Shown piece after piece: positions 36,401 through 48,811 of a stretch of DNA of 64,000 nt. Position numbers and translations under genes: made by a program. Each line of letters starts with the position of its first letter. Within the stretch, counting starts at the first letter, position 1. Origin of the DNA: Owenia fusiformis (lineage: Eukaryota; Annelida; Polychaeta; Sabellida; Oweniidae); contig CAIIXF020000003.1 in assembly GCA_903813345.2 (NCBI GenBank), positions 27,171,248 through 27,235,247 of the forward strand, read 5' to 3'. The notes beneath the pieces are model-generated. The model saw only the letters and a program-made list of their open reading frames with translations, was not told where the DNA came from and did no database searches.

Positions 36401-39400
36401 ATAAAATAATGATAGCCTAGACAAATTCCATTTGTTTACAAAAAAATGTATATAAGAGTTACTGTTATGTTCTTTGTTATGGCAAAGTCAATGTAAGATG
36501 TAAATTATACAATGTCTATAGGCTATTGTAAATCTTTGTTGATTTAAACAGGTACAAGGTGATCTCAAAAATATAAGTAATTAGCTGACAAAAGTAAATA
36601 TACAAGTTACTAGTGACTATGTTTCAACATTAAGTTAATTTTCAGACTTTTTTAACACAGACACACATTTAACTAAGCTCTGCGCCATGTAAGTTGGTGC
36701 ATGCTATCATCTCAATGATGCATCCTAAAGTCTTGATGGCGCAGATACAATCATTAAAACTCCTGTGGATTCATAGATATAAACTTTAAAAGCAACGTCA
36801 TAAACTTTTATTTACTTTGTCAACAGAACAAAGTTATGTTCACATAAACTGCAGAGTATTGACCGTGAATACAATAGATTTGTTGACAACAATAAGTAAC
36901 GAAAGAACAAATAAAGTTTACAGAAACCTAAATTCAAGGCTACAATCTCTTTACCTTATAACCCTACACAAGAGTTCACCCATATCAGATCAGAATACAG
37001 AATAAAAAAAAATGAAAATTCATTTTTTACCGATAAGGGACTGATATTCACTTCCCATTCAAACTCTCATAATAATGAAGATAGAGTTCTTACAAAGTGG
37101 CTGCATATTGATACATATTATATTATTGGTAAATACATTCAATGAAGCAAGGAATCCAGGAGTCACTGTTTTCAAATACGTCAATGATGGTACTGAACTA
37201 TGGTTCGAGTTATACAGCATGTTTGATAGCTTCATTAGGAAGTATTTAGCCAAAATAACTTTGTAACAAAAATTGTTTGAGTTGTTTCATAGGCACAAAA
37301 TCCTTCATTACATTCAGCACTTTGTGTTCTATTTTGCTTCATGATGATACAAAAAGCTTTGAAATGAAGGATTTATGAAATGTCAAACAGGTACAAACTC
37401 CTTCATTACAAAGCATTTTGTCATCATGTTACCCTGTTGAGTAATGGGTGCTCAACAACATATAATTTTACTCCATTCCTTTGAATATAACATAAGAGTG
37501 ACCTACCTGTATGTTAAACTCATAGTGATTGTTGATAAATCTACAACACTCAACGGCAATCTCCTCAACGCAAACTGGAACAAATAAAATAACATTTAAT
37601 AAAATTCTTGTCCCTTCACTGTATTACACAATATTAGGTTTCCCTCCATTCACCTTATATCGGGTGAATCAGGTTTAGTAGGGAATATTGTTAGCTCATA
37701 TCATTCTTTGCCCTATCTATTTTCCAAAAATTAAGTCCTCTACCCTTTCTATCACAAATACAATTGTATACCGATATACTGTATAATAATATAATGTAAA
37801 TATATAATATAATTGTACAGGGTGGTCAAAAAAAAAAACCTAATACCATTTTCCTCATATCTTTTTCATTTTAAGAAATAACTCCCTGATATTTTACACT
37901 TTTGTACATCATTCAATTTGCTACCAGCCTACTTTATTTCATGACCATCAGATTAATAGTTACAATGTTACAGTACTTTAAAGAACATGCCCAGAGGTCA
38001 CTATTGCATTGTTGTGGGGAAACCTTTACTCATCATCTAAAATGTCCCTACCTTTGGGGATATGGCAGAGGTAGAGGATATGAGAATGAACTCAGGACAA
38101 TTGTAAACTTAAAAAGTGAGATCATTTGTATCATTCAGGCCATACCTGCAGAGGAATGCATTCAGGTCATTGACAACTGTGCTGTTTTGCCTACAGCGCG
38201 ATAATGGCCAAATCTGAAGCATGTTATTCAAAGTGCTGTAAAATTGTGACTATCAGTCTGATGGTCATGAAATATGGTAGGGTGATAGGAAATTGAATGA
38301 TGTACAAATGTGTGAAATATCAAGGAGTAATTCCGTAACATGACAAAGATATAAGGAAAATGCAGGGTTTCCATTTTTTTGACCACCCTGTACTGTAAGG
38401 TATTTTAAAACATGCAAAATGTCACAGTCTACCATTTATTACAGACACCAAACACGGTGAAACACTTAAAGTGAAAGTCATTGAAAACTCTATTTCATAC
38501 ATAATTCTTGTAATAATTGGCACATAAGTTTTCTTTGCAACTTTATCATTTATATTTGCTCTGTATGTAACATGGTTTTGATTAATACGATAATAAAAAC
38601 CTTTAAACCTAAAAATACATAATTCTATACAAACCTGGTTTGTGTATGATAGATCCATCTGTTTCAGTCCCTGTGGTCACCAAGCCACCCTGACATCTAT
38701 CACATCCTTCAGTCTGAAAAATAATACGGAATATTTAAAAACATCTTAACACTGGGAGCAAAAGGATATCTAGGTAGAAAGTTACATATGTATCTGATAT
38801 CAAAACAACTTTGCGTAATTAGTCAGAGCACTAATTTGCTTCCGACACTTGTAATTGGGCTATAACTGATATCTACACACTGATAAAAATCATATAATGT
38901 CACAAAAATGGGAGATCACAAATATGTATTTGCTAGGGGGTCCACCTTGAATTCTCGAACTTTCTTAAGTTTCATATAAATAATAGTCCTTCTACCATAC
39001 CGCACATGTTTGGGGTGTTTAATTTTTCAGGGGTTGCATAAGGCGATTTTCTCCAGTTGCCTTTTCCAAAATCTCCCATTGTTTTGAGGAATTTTAGCCT
39101 AAAATTTGAACATTAATGTCCAACAATGAAACTAAATCAAACTCCAGTAAAACCTGTCTAATCCGAACGCCATTGGGACCGGCTTAAAGCGCTCAGATTA
39201 GACGGTGTTCACATTTCGCGGTTTTTATTATAATCAAGACCAAGTTTTTTCCCAAAGTTTTGATATCATAACAATATTTGAGAAATTTTGTATGAAACAT
39301 GTGAAATTTAATGAAAAATGTTCAGATTAGACAAGTTAATTTTTCAAATATGACTGTTTACTGTTCAAATTGAGAGGTGTTCACATTTCAAGTTTTTTTA

Positions 39401-42400
39401 AACATGAGAGTCTGATTTTGTTTCTTTAAAAGAGTGCTTCATACACTCTGACAGAGTGGGATCAGTTATTTTGAAATATTTATTATCATCCCATAAAATA
39501 AGAACCCAGCAGCATGAGGTATATTTGAGAAATATTTCAGGGCCAGTTAAATTACAACTACATTGTGTATCAGTGCTTTCAGTAGGCTTGATCAAAAGTG
39601 CTTCCCTGGGACGGATTGATTTTCCAAAATTGCGTTCCCCCTCAAAAAAGTGCGTCCCCATAAAAAAGGTTCCCGGGAATTCAAAGTCACATTTTTGCAC
39701 TGAACGAAAAAGATTGATGAAAAGTTTGCATCAGTTTTGTTATTTTTTGGCCCAGATCAGTGTTCTACACAAGTCTAGTAGGTCATTAAATGATGCAAAT
39801 ACCTTCATTTGAAAGAGATTAGTAATATTCAACCATTAATACCATTTTTCTTCGCGTATTTCAAAGCAATTTGCTATTGATTTTGATCGCTCCGAAAGCT
39901 TCACTAAGAGCAATCTCCGTGAAGTTCCATTATTTGGTTTATTTTTTGCGCATGCGCAACAAATCCAGCAATTTGATTAGTTAAAATTATTAAGACGGCA
40001 AAGACGCATGCACGATTAATAATCCCGGCCAATCATAGGACTCGTACCGATTACCGCTCGGAAATCAACTACAAGTGATTGTCCTATCACATACCTCATA
40101 CTATATTGATCGGAAATCAACTTCCGGGAAAGAAACTCCGAAAGAAAATTTTATTTCTTTTAGAAATAGAATATCCTTCGTTTATTTAGCAGATTTTGAC
40201 CAAATAAAAGACTGGAGGTAAGATCTTTATCAATACATTCATCCAGAGTTGATTTTTTGATATGACCTGCACTGCGTCCAAGTGACCCCTCATTTTCATT
40301 GTTTGGGGTCCCTATATTAAAAACCGGGTCCTCTCCATTATGGGACGGCGTTAATGAAAGCACAGTGTATTCAATGGTACTTCAATCAATGGGTAGATCG
40401 ATTCCTATTGACATGTACAAGCAATTCTGAACTTCGCAGAACTCATTTAATTTTATCAACCACACCTTATATTATGACAATATCAATGTTTGTTTGTACT
40501 ATTGTTGTACTGTTTGGGAAAACATGAAAAATTAACTACTATTTTAACCAAACGGATCCGAGTCTTTGTTCATGTCATCTCAAATAGATATACCAATTTC
40601 TAAAAAGTAGATTGGTTAAGAAAGCCTCAAGAATTCAAGACCAAAATTAACATTAGCAAAATTTAACAATCCATGATCAATTTTGCTTGTAGAAATCACT
40701 CCAATGGCTTACTCTATAAAAATTCTTGTTAAACACTGATTTTCTTGCATTTCCACACAATATAGTCATTAGACAACAACCAAAATAATTTTCTTCCATT
40801 CTCTTTCCTCTATTTTCTCCTCAAGGATATGCTTCAGAACATGACTGGCATGACATTTGAACTGAAAATGAGATAAATTATGATGCTCTGGTACATGTTG
40901 TACACGCTTGTGTATTTCAAGGTCAGCAGAAAGATCAATCAATAGATTCGTTAAGTTTTGTATTTTTAGTAACTTTTCTCTACTCCTGGAGTGTGTATAA
41001 TGTATTCACACTTAACTCAAAGATATATTAACCTAAAGTGAGGTAATTCCAATTTCTAGTATATCATAAAGATTGATTACTAGACTCAAGAAGTCATTCT
41101 CTAAAAGGATTTGTTCATGAACTACCAGTTGTCAAACTAGAGTCCGTAAATCCTGTATAAATCTGGTAGAGTGATCATCTTAATTCGCTATTCAAGAAAA
41201 ATATCCCCAGTGTAGCCAGGTGTTCTTTAAAGACAGAGAAGTGTTCATTAACAACCAGTGACATAACATTAGTCTGTAAATCGGAGTTATAGTGAATACC
41301 TTGTTTTAGAAAATCTCCATGTTGGGTACTTTCTACCTTTCTATTTATAACAGAATTACATGAATCAATGACACGCAGATTGTAAAAATTCTTGTTAAGT
41401 GGTATATTGATCACAGAAAAGTAGATAGGTAGCCATTGTATTCTTTACTAGCAATTCCACATAATCAGATTGTCTATATTAAAATCATATTATGAGAAAA
41501 TCCTTTAAATAAGCTGTTTGTTAAAAGTACATTTTTATTGTCTAATAAATTAATCAATCACAAGCAATTGTTTAGTTAGCTTAAACAGCTTTAGTCTTCT
41601 ACAAAGAGTATATTTAAACAATATCTCCTGTTTTTATCAATACAGTAAATCCTGTACACAGTGATTTCCCCAGGATTTTTTTTCAGGTGGGTGCAAAATT
41701 CTCATTTCCACAATTCAGACCAAAATTGATCAAAATATGCCAATTTTTTATGATTTTTTTTCATTTTCAAGTGGGTGCAAATGGATTTTCAGGTGGGTGC
41801 AAGCCTATTTCCAAAAATCTCAGGTGGGTGCATGGAAATCTATGGAGCATAAATAAATTAGGGACAAAAAAATTGATTATTGAGAGATGTTCAAAATGGA
41901 CAAGTGAGTGTAGTGTCACAAAATGTGTTCACCAAGCACAGAGATGCAATTTTACGTCAGTAGAATGTTAGTAGAATATGTGCTGAGAAGTGGTGTTCAT
42001 TGGATACAGGTGTTCACTATACACAGGTGTTTTCTGGACATAGGTGTTCACTGTATGTAGTTATTAAGACTATATTCAGATATTCAAAATGAATGCTTTC
42101 TCTATGTCATTAGTCACATGTGTTAATTTTACTTCAAGAATTCCTCCAGAGACTGAAATCTTTAGGTTGATACAATATTGCTTTGACAAGGTATAAATTA
42201 ATTAAGTTAATTAACATGCTTTTCTAATAACACCCTTATGTTTCCTGACATATGCATGAACTTGTAGCAAATAATAAATCAGTAGACTTCATTTAATTCT
42301 CACGAAGCCAAATATGTACAAATCAATTTTAATGCTAGTATTCTAAAAGGTTTAAAATGGAACGTGCATGTTAAGTGAACCGATAATTGTGATCAATACT

Positions 42401-45347
42401 TGTACTTTTAATTGTACTGCACTTATAAAAATAACAAGATATATTTTAAGACTATTATTAAGAGACACTTTGCAGAATAAGCAATACCATTTTAAGCATT
42501 CCTGAGTTACTTACATCCTACATCACCCTAACAACATAGCAACTTTGTGAATCAAGAAATCCCAGTAAAATGTGAACAGTCAGCATTTGTAAATACACTA
42601 TCAGTTTCTACTAAAACATGTAATACAGACACAGAGCTATGAATCAACCAACAGGTGTTAAACAGTTAAATTGAAAATACTAAAAGAGATTACTACAAAA
42701 TATGATATAGAACCTAATGTGGTAAAGTGAATCAACCACATGTCACCTTGACACAACAAATATTTTCTGCAATCATATTCAATTTTTGAATCATGGTCTG
42801 AGCTGAATAGCCTGAAAGCCCAATATTTTGGATGTAAAGCCAGGTGTAAAGTTTCAACATTGGCTCTATCTCCTTGTTTCAACTGTAGGCATATAATTCT
42901 ACAAATCAAACAATGAGGAATTTTCTAATTTTGCTTTAAATCTAAAATAGGTCAAAATAGATTTTCAACTAAGTGCAATTTTCAAACTGGACAATGCTTA
43001 AAGATCACTGTAGTTCAATACAGAAGAAAAAATGTGTAGATCTGTTCTTTATATCTTGTCAATATGACATTATGATACAGTAAAGTGTCAAAACACAGTA
43101 AGTTGTTTTGGACTTGCAGTACAGTAGTAAAAAATTACATTCTACCCGAGTTCCAGATGTATCTAACAAATACTGGTATTTCCTTAATGAACCTACGCAT
43201 TATTGCACGCTTATGTAGTTTCATTTTCAGGGTAAATTTTATCCTTTTCTGTCTGATAGCATGTTGTGAGCACAGTCACATTTCAAGAAAATCCCAGTTC
43301 ATATTTCTCTAGGGAATTCATTTTTTGTTAAATAAAGACAAACTTTCAGCTTTTGTCCTGACTCCTGAGTATTTCAAAATATTCTCATTTTATCTCTGGC
43401 TGGACCAACTGTCCCACTATCATAGCATAAAAACACTCCTGAATATGAGAGTTTTTTCATATACATGTGTATACCTATTACTGACTTACAGTCCTTTTGT
43501 GAAGTTTTCAAATAAAATTGGTAAGTATTCTTGTCTCGTCTACTAATCCCCTGATCATATATACCTGTAACCTATTATCTTGGTAGATGTGGTACCTTGG
43601 TAGATGTGGTACCTTGGTAGATGTGGTACCTTGGTAGATGTGGTACCTTGGTAGATGTGGTACCTTGGGAGATGTGGTACCTTGGGAGATGTGGTACCTT
43701 GGTAGATGTGGTACCTTGGTAGATGTGGTACCTTGGTAGATGTGGTACCTTGGTAGATGTGGTACCTTGGTAGATGTGGTACCTTGGTAGATGTGGTACC
43801 TTGGTAGATGTGGTACCTTGGTAGATGTGGTAGCTTGGGAGATGTGACAAAATGCACTGTTTCTGAATGTCAATCATGATGCTTTATGTTGAATCATGCT
43901 CTCCAGATTTTACTATTTTTTATGGCTGTACAAAATATTTGCAATAAAAATATCAAAAAAAGTTAACAATACCCTTCTTTCAGTTAAGACCCCATTGTTT
44001 CCATACAAGAATTATAGAATGACCGCCACATTAGGTTAATAAATAATTCTAAAAAATGGTCCAAAATCATAAATATTAAAAAATGGTCTCTAATGTTTCT
44101 TAAGTATATGCTGTCATAATATATTAATGCAATGTTAATTAAATTTGAAATTGAAATTTTTCAAATACTTTGATCCTTTTCTTTTGTTTAATTCATTAAA
44201 CATTAATAATCCCCTCTCAACCTTTTTTCATTCAAATTCAATGTCGAAATTTTAGAAAATACTGCCATTTATCAAAATATTTTTTAAGTCAAATTCAATG
44301 TCAAAATTTTAGAAAATACTGCCATTTATCAAAATATTTTGTAAGTCAAATTCAATGTCAAAATTTTAGAAAATACTGCCATTTATCAAAATATTTTGTC
44401 AGTCAAATTCAATGTCAAAATTCTAGAAAATACTGCCATTTATCAAAATAATTTGTAAGATACAATACACAATATAGTACTATACTTATTACTATCTGCA
44501 GAAGCTATTATTATCTTCTTGCTGATAGCGAATCAGATGCTTACATGACCTTGTCCTCTTTAGGTAACCAACAACTTCAAAAATAGACATGTGAGAGACC
44601 TTTTCTAACCTCAAATATGACGTTCATAACTGAAAGTCATCAAATCTGATGTTATAATTGATTAATTATTGCTTTCTGATTAATATAAACAAAATAAAAT
44701 AATCTGATCAGTCTATTAATATCTCCTAAGGACTCTTTTATTTCATTAACTGGGGTAATGATGAGAAACGATAAAAAAGGATTTAATAATAAATTAAAGG
44801 AACCCGTTTCTGAGGTATTGAGGTATGCTTAAAGCCATTGCTCGTATCGAAGTGACTTGTATAGTCAAATGAACATCAAAGTCAAAATGATCTAAAAACT
44901 GATCAATTCTACCAGACTCATTTTGCCAGTGGTGACTTCTTGTAAAAAAGCATAATCAAGGAAGTAATTTGAGGATTAACGATTTTTGGTGAAATATTTT
45001 GAATTTCAAACGTTGAATATAGATTTTCAATAAATGTTCTACTTTTGAGGACACTGACATCTATCAAGTTACAGGCCTGTAGCATGATTCTCTGTGATGA
45101 TTTCTTACTATTAAATATTTATAGTTATATACTGCTGAGTTAATATAAAGTACTAAATATAAAATATGAGTGGCTTATATATACGGTTTTATATAAGGTT
45201 TTATTGTAGGAAATTATTTGTATGCAGTTGGTGTATTTGACTTGAGTCACACTTTGACTTGAGAAAAAAGCCCCTTCATGCAGAAATATATTGTTTATTA
45301 TATTAACAGACATACAATTGCTTCATAATGACCAGGCCCATAGCCCC

Positions 45348-45380
<33 letters not shown>

Positions 45381-46884
45381 CTACTGGCTTGACAACTTTG
45401 ATCAACTGTAAACGATAAATTAATACTGGCATGTTCCCTACAGTGTGGTTTACTTGATTACTGATCAAAACTGCCACAATCTTGAGGAGCTAGTTAATTA
45501 TGCTGCTATGAGCTCTATTATTAATAAATAAAATTAGTTGTTTCTGTACTGTGACAATACAGAACAAATCAATATTCATGACTGACCTTCTATCCTTGCA
45601 TAAGAATGTTTGTCAGCTTCTTACACATTCAATAAAGCATTAGCATGCACAATGTCACCACCTGCCATTTGTTAAAGATGCCAACAGCCGAATGCCAACT
45701 GCCAAACACCATCAACAAAAATGTTGGAGACTGACAATATATCACCACTTCTGGTGGTGACACAACAATATAACATCAGAATGAGATAACCCTTCATGAT
45801 GCACTACTCAATTAGTGCATCACAGTATAACTGGAAGTAGCGCGAAAGTACCGCTGGACTTCAGTGCCGGTATTGAAATCAGATGCTGGATGTTGTATAA
45901 AGACAATAGTATGTTAAGAAGATACATTTTCTTACCTCTCCCTCAATGAACTATAGCTACACTCTAATTTTGCATTGTTCTTTTGTAAAACAACATCAAT
46001 TGGCAAGAAATTTTACTAGATTTTCTACCCAGAAGTGTTCAATTCATTGCTCTTGAAATGCTCTTCAAAAATGGAGGCCGAAATGTAAACATCGCTACAT
46101 TAGTTTTATAACAGCTTAATTCTAAACTTCTCTATATCAGACTCTCTATGATAGGTGGAACTTGAGGCACATAAAGGTCAGAATTAGAATAAAAGGCAAA
46201 AAATAAGGTTTTTATTGGGATTTTCAACATTTCAATTTAATGAATCACAGTTTTTGATTTTTGCAGCACCTTGCAGCACTATACTCAATACTTCCAAATG
46301 ACAGGGACACCACTAAGGCCTGGGAATGGCTTCACTGCACATAATTTCTTCTGAACCTAAGATGTATATACTATATTAGTATATCAATCTACCTGTACAC
46401 CTACCTGTAAAAAGTCCTTGCAGTGATTTTCTATAGACATTTGTTGCTCAAATAGACGCTGCCGCTGGTCAAATGTAAATGCTGGATGGTTTGTGGCCAT
46501 AATGTACATGAGCAAAAGCTCCTTTGCACTGTGATCATTAAGAGGTATCATACTAACACAAGACGTGAGGTACGTCAAAATATTGAATAGTGTATTCGAA
46601 CAATCACTGTTCGTTGAATGTACTAATGCTAGAGCTACACTAAGTCTGTGCCTGACTATTTCGTCTGTCACACGTGTCAAATGTTTTAAATCTATAGCAT
46701 CATTTGATTTAATCTCTGCTTGTCTCAAATAGTGGTAATCCTTTTTAGCCAAATCCTCCACAACTGATCCAAAAAACCTGAGTTCCAAGGGGAGGCACAT
46801 ATGTAGCAATCCACACACAAAGTCGATGCGTTTCGGGCCAGATAAATTTTTGAACCATGTGTAAACCTCATCCTTGCACACCAT
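27459..46884 (-). CDS. ZCCHC14: zinc finger CCHC domain-containing protein 14
   Basis: Vertebrate ZCCHC14 is a SAM/zinc-knuckle protein that binds RNA stem-loops and recruits TENT4 poly(A) polymerases. Thirteen exons in transcript order: 46405-46884, 38635-38713, 37507-37574, 34295-34366, 33844-33986, 33447-33634, 32654-32749, 32025-32109, 31614-31866, 31113-31201, 30419-30723, 28039-30132, 27459-27502. Total 3996 nt, 1331 aa, every phase closing. N-terminal domain at about 1-160 (VYTWFKNLSG, LPLELRFFGSVVEDLAKKDY, NHPAFTFDQ). PX-like segment about 187-310 (HYEFNIQVSWDNGDISEVCK). SAM about 460-518 (IQQWLKKIRLHKYADRL). A long Pro/Gly/Ser region follows, then a CSNCGC motif and a zinc knuckle at about 1293-1306 (CYNCGVAGHRASEC). 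The tail exon ends YQPKSDSD, as family members end in a short acidic tail. The exon at 33447 is followed by repeated copies of its donor. The donor after 38635 (GTTTGT) is weak. Confidence 0.93.
27836..27990 (+). repeat. dispersed hairpin-ended repeat, copy 3
   Basis: From AAAATGTCACCACCTGCAGC to the terminal palindrome TGTCACCACTTCTGGTGGTG. The interior has several CACCAAACACCA. It lies in the last intron of ZCCHC14. Confidence 0.75.
28820..29850 (-). repeat. degenerate PGG-type coding repeats in ZCCHC14 exon 12
   Basis: Two clusters in the same exon. One is near 29625-29840 (MPPGGQIR, PPGEHMPPGGQIR, PQSGQIRNMVP, MPPGGNIRAM). The other is near 28750-28915 (PPPGVIPPQGCPPPGVM, PQGVIPPSGPPP). 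They encode intrinsically disordered sequence. Confidence 0.7.
32492..32563. mobile_element. 72-bp TA-flanked mini-MITE
   Basis: TA|CAGGGTATTCATAAAC ... TTTATGGACACCCTG|TA. Ends resemble those of the 52036-52606 and 37818-38390 elements. It lies in an intron of ZCCHC14. Confidence 0.6.
32870..33516 (-). repeat. tandem array of an 84-bp exon-plus-donor unit in ZCCHC14
   Basis: Each unit encodes NQSNAINHAKSLRNSQSEPV then YTP, and ends in CCTG|GTAGGT, a full 5' splice site. Last exon bases before the donor lie at 33447, 33356, 33272, 33188, 33104, 33020 and 32936: exact 84-bp steps except the first (91 bp, a 7-bp insertion). The unit is 28 codons and open when read through. A decayed eighth copy trails to about 32870. 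Splicing from the donor at 33447 to the acceptor of 32749 keeps the ZCCHC14 frame. Reading past it meets a stop after about six codons because of the 7-bp insertion. Confidence 0.95.
35055..35707. mobile_element. hAT MITE with perfect 8-bp target duplication
   Basis: Starts TAGTGGTGGGACTCGCCCGA and ends TTATCGTAGCACCACTA. Flanked by GCAGACTC at 35047-35054 and 35708-35715. Interior rich in ACTCGAAT/ATTCGA motifs in both orientations. No transposase. It sits in an intron of ZCCHC14 and looks recent. Confidence 0.88.
37818..38390. mobile_element. TA-flanked MITE with CAGGGTGGTC ends, 573 bp
   Basis: Ends CAGGGTGGTCAAAAAAAA and its complement TTTTTTTGACCACCCTG, with TA at 37816-37817 and 38391-38392. 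Inverted arms of roughly 130 bp include TTGTACATCATTCAATTT and CATGACCATCAGA in both orientations. An internal frame of 100 codons has no recognised content. It lies in a ZCCHC14 intron. Confidence 0.8.
38411..38458 (+). repeat. dispersed hairpin-ended repeat, copy 4 (truncated)
   Basis: Only the first part is present: CATGCAAAATGTCACAG, CCATTTATTACAGACACC, AAACAC. The hairpin end is missing. Confidence 0.6.
39145..39402. mobile_element. pogo/Tigger-like fragment
   Basis: Left end CAGTAAAACCTGTCTAATCC, then GAACGCCATTGGGACC. Later copies of the same motif in both orientations (CAGATTAGAC, TTGAGAGGTGTTCACATTTC). Right end not clean. Confidence 0.5.
41645..42053. mobile_element. possible CAGT-ended element
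   Basis: Left end CAGTAAATCCTGTACACAGTG. Right end region GGTGTTCACTGTA, preceded by two more GGTGTT(C/T) blocks. The interior has four copies of CAGGTGGGTGCA or AAGTGGGTGCA. Boundaries are approximate. Confidence 0.35.
43579..43846. repeat. 17-bp minisatellite, about 15.5 copies
   Basis: Near-identical copies of TGGTAGATGTGGTACCT. Variants TTGGGAGATG occur twice in the middle and once at the end. The unit is not a multiple of three and has no stop on the minus strand, so three overlapping 100-121 codon frames result. They are artefacts of the repeat. Confidence 0.95.
44226..44458. repeat. 57-bp tandem repeat, four copies
   Basis: Units share AAGTCAAATTCAATGTCAAA, TTTTAGAAAATACTGCC and ATTTATCAAAATATTTTG. 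The first copy is slightly diverged. Confidence 0.85.
45643..45765 (+). repeat. dispersed hairpin-ended repeat, copy 5
   Basis: CATGCACAATGTCACCACC, GCCATTTGTTAAAGATGCC, ending ATCACCACTTCTGGTGGTGA. Confidence 0.75.
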
Positions 46885-48330
46885 CGTGTAACCAGCAAAC
46901 CTTGTTTTGCTACAATTCCTCCATAAAATGGTGCATTTTTATCCTAAAAGTGAAAAATTCAGATCCAATTTTAAGTTCTTTATCCGGGCATTTTTTACAG
47001 GATATGAATAAATTCTTAATTTTGATTGGTCGATGTGTGAACTGTCAAACACTTTCACTTTCAGTTTGTCATGTTTAGGTCAACCGCGCTGCATACAGCC
47101 ATGGATAAGTCATGGTAATAATCAATGACGATGCTTTTCAGATTGTAATGTTTCACAGGAATTTCATGTTAAAAGCACTGTGATAAAAATACATTCAGTG
47201 AAATTCAACACATGCCCCGGATTTGGTTGTGCCAAATGAAATTGTCATCAGTACCACGATATTCTCATTCCCCGGGATTCTCACTCGCCTCGACTACTGT
47301 CGGGCGTCGGCTTGCCATGCCAAGGGCCTTACCCAGGTACCCAATATACCCGAGTCAATATATGAATTCATATTCGTGGGTGAGACTGCATTTCAGAATC
47401 CTAGAACTCGGGATTTAGGCTAGTGTGTCACAGTAGCTGGCGATAGCGGCCTATTTGGTGCAGACTGTAGGCCTAATTGTGACGCTAGTAAGGCCTACTA
47501 CATCCATCTAGATCTAACGGACGGTAAAATAAACGGTTTCGCCAACAAATGTTTCTGCACCAGATTGCTTGCCATTTGCAGATTACCACCAGATATAGCC
47601 TATAGAAAGAAAAGTTAATTGTGTTCTTAGAAGTTAATGGAATGTTCATGATTGTGCTGCTGGGGATCACTGGTTGGGAATGTTCACCGCTTAGCTGTGA
47701 TGGCATCCTCCGTATCGCAGGGTTACAGAATCATACCGTAGGGGTGATAACTGGATGTGCTTTGTGATTGCTATGATAAGTATTATCACTGTTGTCCGAT
47801 TATTTAAGCTTTGTGATTGTGGTAAAATTGCCCGAATGTTGCTTCTGGGAGCGGGGCACGACGGGTCCCCTCAGAGCAATCATTTTAAGGGGCTTGCGAA
47901 TAGCAGGGTTTTTGTCCGCTTGAACCCATGTTTATTGAAACGAGAGAGATTGTTTTCTGGACGGTATTGTTTTGAAATAAATTACTAAATCGCAAATGTG
48001 CTTGTTTTCGTGTGCCATGGTGCAAAAAGGCCTTTCTATTCAATTGAGACTAGCCTCCTACTTTGAATTGTTCAGAAGTGGGGCAAGAAGTGCCACTTTA
48101 GGGGAAAGTGCCGCCGTTTGAAACAGGCGCCTGAAATGAAACAAAATAGAATTTTTCTAGCTAATTCCACCAACATAAATCTTCACATGGACGTGGGTGA
48201 ATTACCAAGAAAAAACTTGGCGTGCTCTGCTTGAATCTGATAACGTAATTAAAAATTTATTGTCTTGCCAAGAGCATGCACATGAAATTAAACATGGAAT
48301 ACTTCATATTATTCTTTAGATAAATCTTTT
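46885..48330. other. upstream of ZCCHC14, no gene seen
   Basis: The 5' UTR and promoter of ZCCHC14 should begin here. It is less AT-rich around 47210-47480 and 47840-47890. No clear core promoter elements recognised, and no second gene. Confidence 0.35.
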
Positions 48331-48396
48331 AAAACCTACAAGTTTTGCTTCAAACATGACAACGTACACCTAAAGTACACCCGTATATTTTGTCAC

Positions 48397-48478
48397 GGTA
48401 CGTTGTCGATGGTTAGGCGTGATTATGATGTCACGGGTTTCCGAAAACATATAAGACGCCTAACCATCGACAAGGTAC
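48397..48478. repeat. hairpin with 23-bp stem
   Basis: GGTACGTTGTCGATGGTTAG, then GCGT, pairs with ACGCCTAACCATCGACAAGG, then TAC. Confidence 0.85.
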
Positions 48479-48601
48479 ATTATCACATGCTCTGTAAAAT
48501 TCCAGTAATCTGATTGGTTGATTACCGTGTGAGTTTTCCCGTCTCACACGGCCGTCTCACACGTTACTAGAGGCAACCAGTGATGATCAATAGCAACGAT
48601 G

Positions 48602-48693
48602 TGACGTCACTGATTATATCACTTCTAGCTAAGGAAAACAGTATGACGTCATACTATTTCACAAACAAGTACGAATACAACGGTACGACGTCA
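48602..48693. promoter_or_regulatory. cluster of three CRE-like sites
   Basis: TGACGTCA at 48602-48609 and 48644-48651, and CGACGTCA at 48686-48693, with spacings of exactly 42 bp. The palindromic CRE binds CREB/ATF bZIP factors. A further TGACGTCA precedes the fragment at 20803. They lie inside a repeat element, so the sites may belong to the transposon's own promoter. Confidence 0.45.
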
Positions 48694-48811
48694 TATTGTT
48701 TCAAAGCGAAATCAAAAATTATAATAGTTACCAAAAGTACACATACTGAACACAATCATAACTGACCAAATCAAAATGCTTCAAAATTCCTAGACATGTG
48801 ATAAAATCGTC

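Larger units (their letters stand above)
38714..46404 (-). other. 7.7-kb first intron of ZCCHC14
   Basis: No exon that fits the ZCCHC14 frame or another gene was found. It holds a pogo-like fragment, a candidate CAGT-ended element (41645-42053), two minisatellites, a poly-C run at about 45350-45378 and a dispersed repeat copy. Long first introns often carry enhancers, but I see no specific evidence here. Confidence 0.6.

Noticed and set aside
37902-38204. 100-codon frame inside the 37818 element as a transposase
   Set aside because: No DDE/D motif or helix-turn-helix recognised; the region is mostly inverted arm sequence.
43508-43877. Three overlapping minus-strand frames of 100-121 codons rich in HLPRYHIYQGT
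   Set aside because: All three phases of one 17-bp minisatellite are open; no splice or start context.
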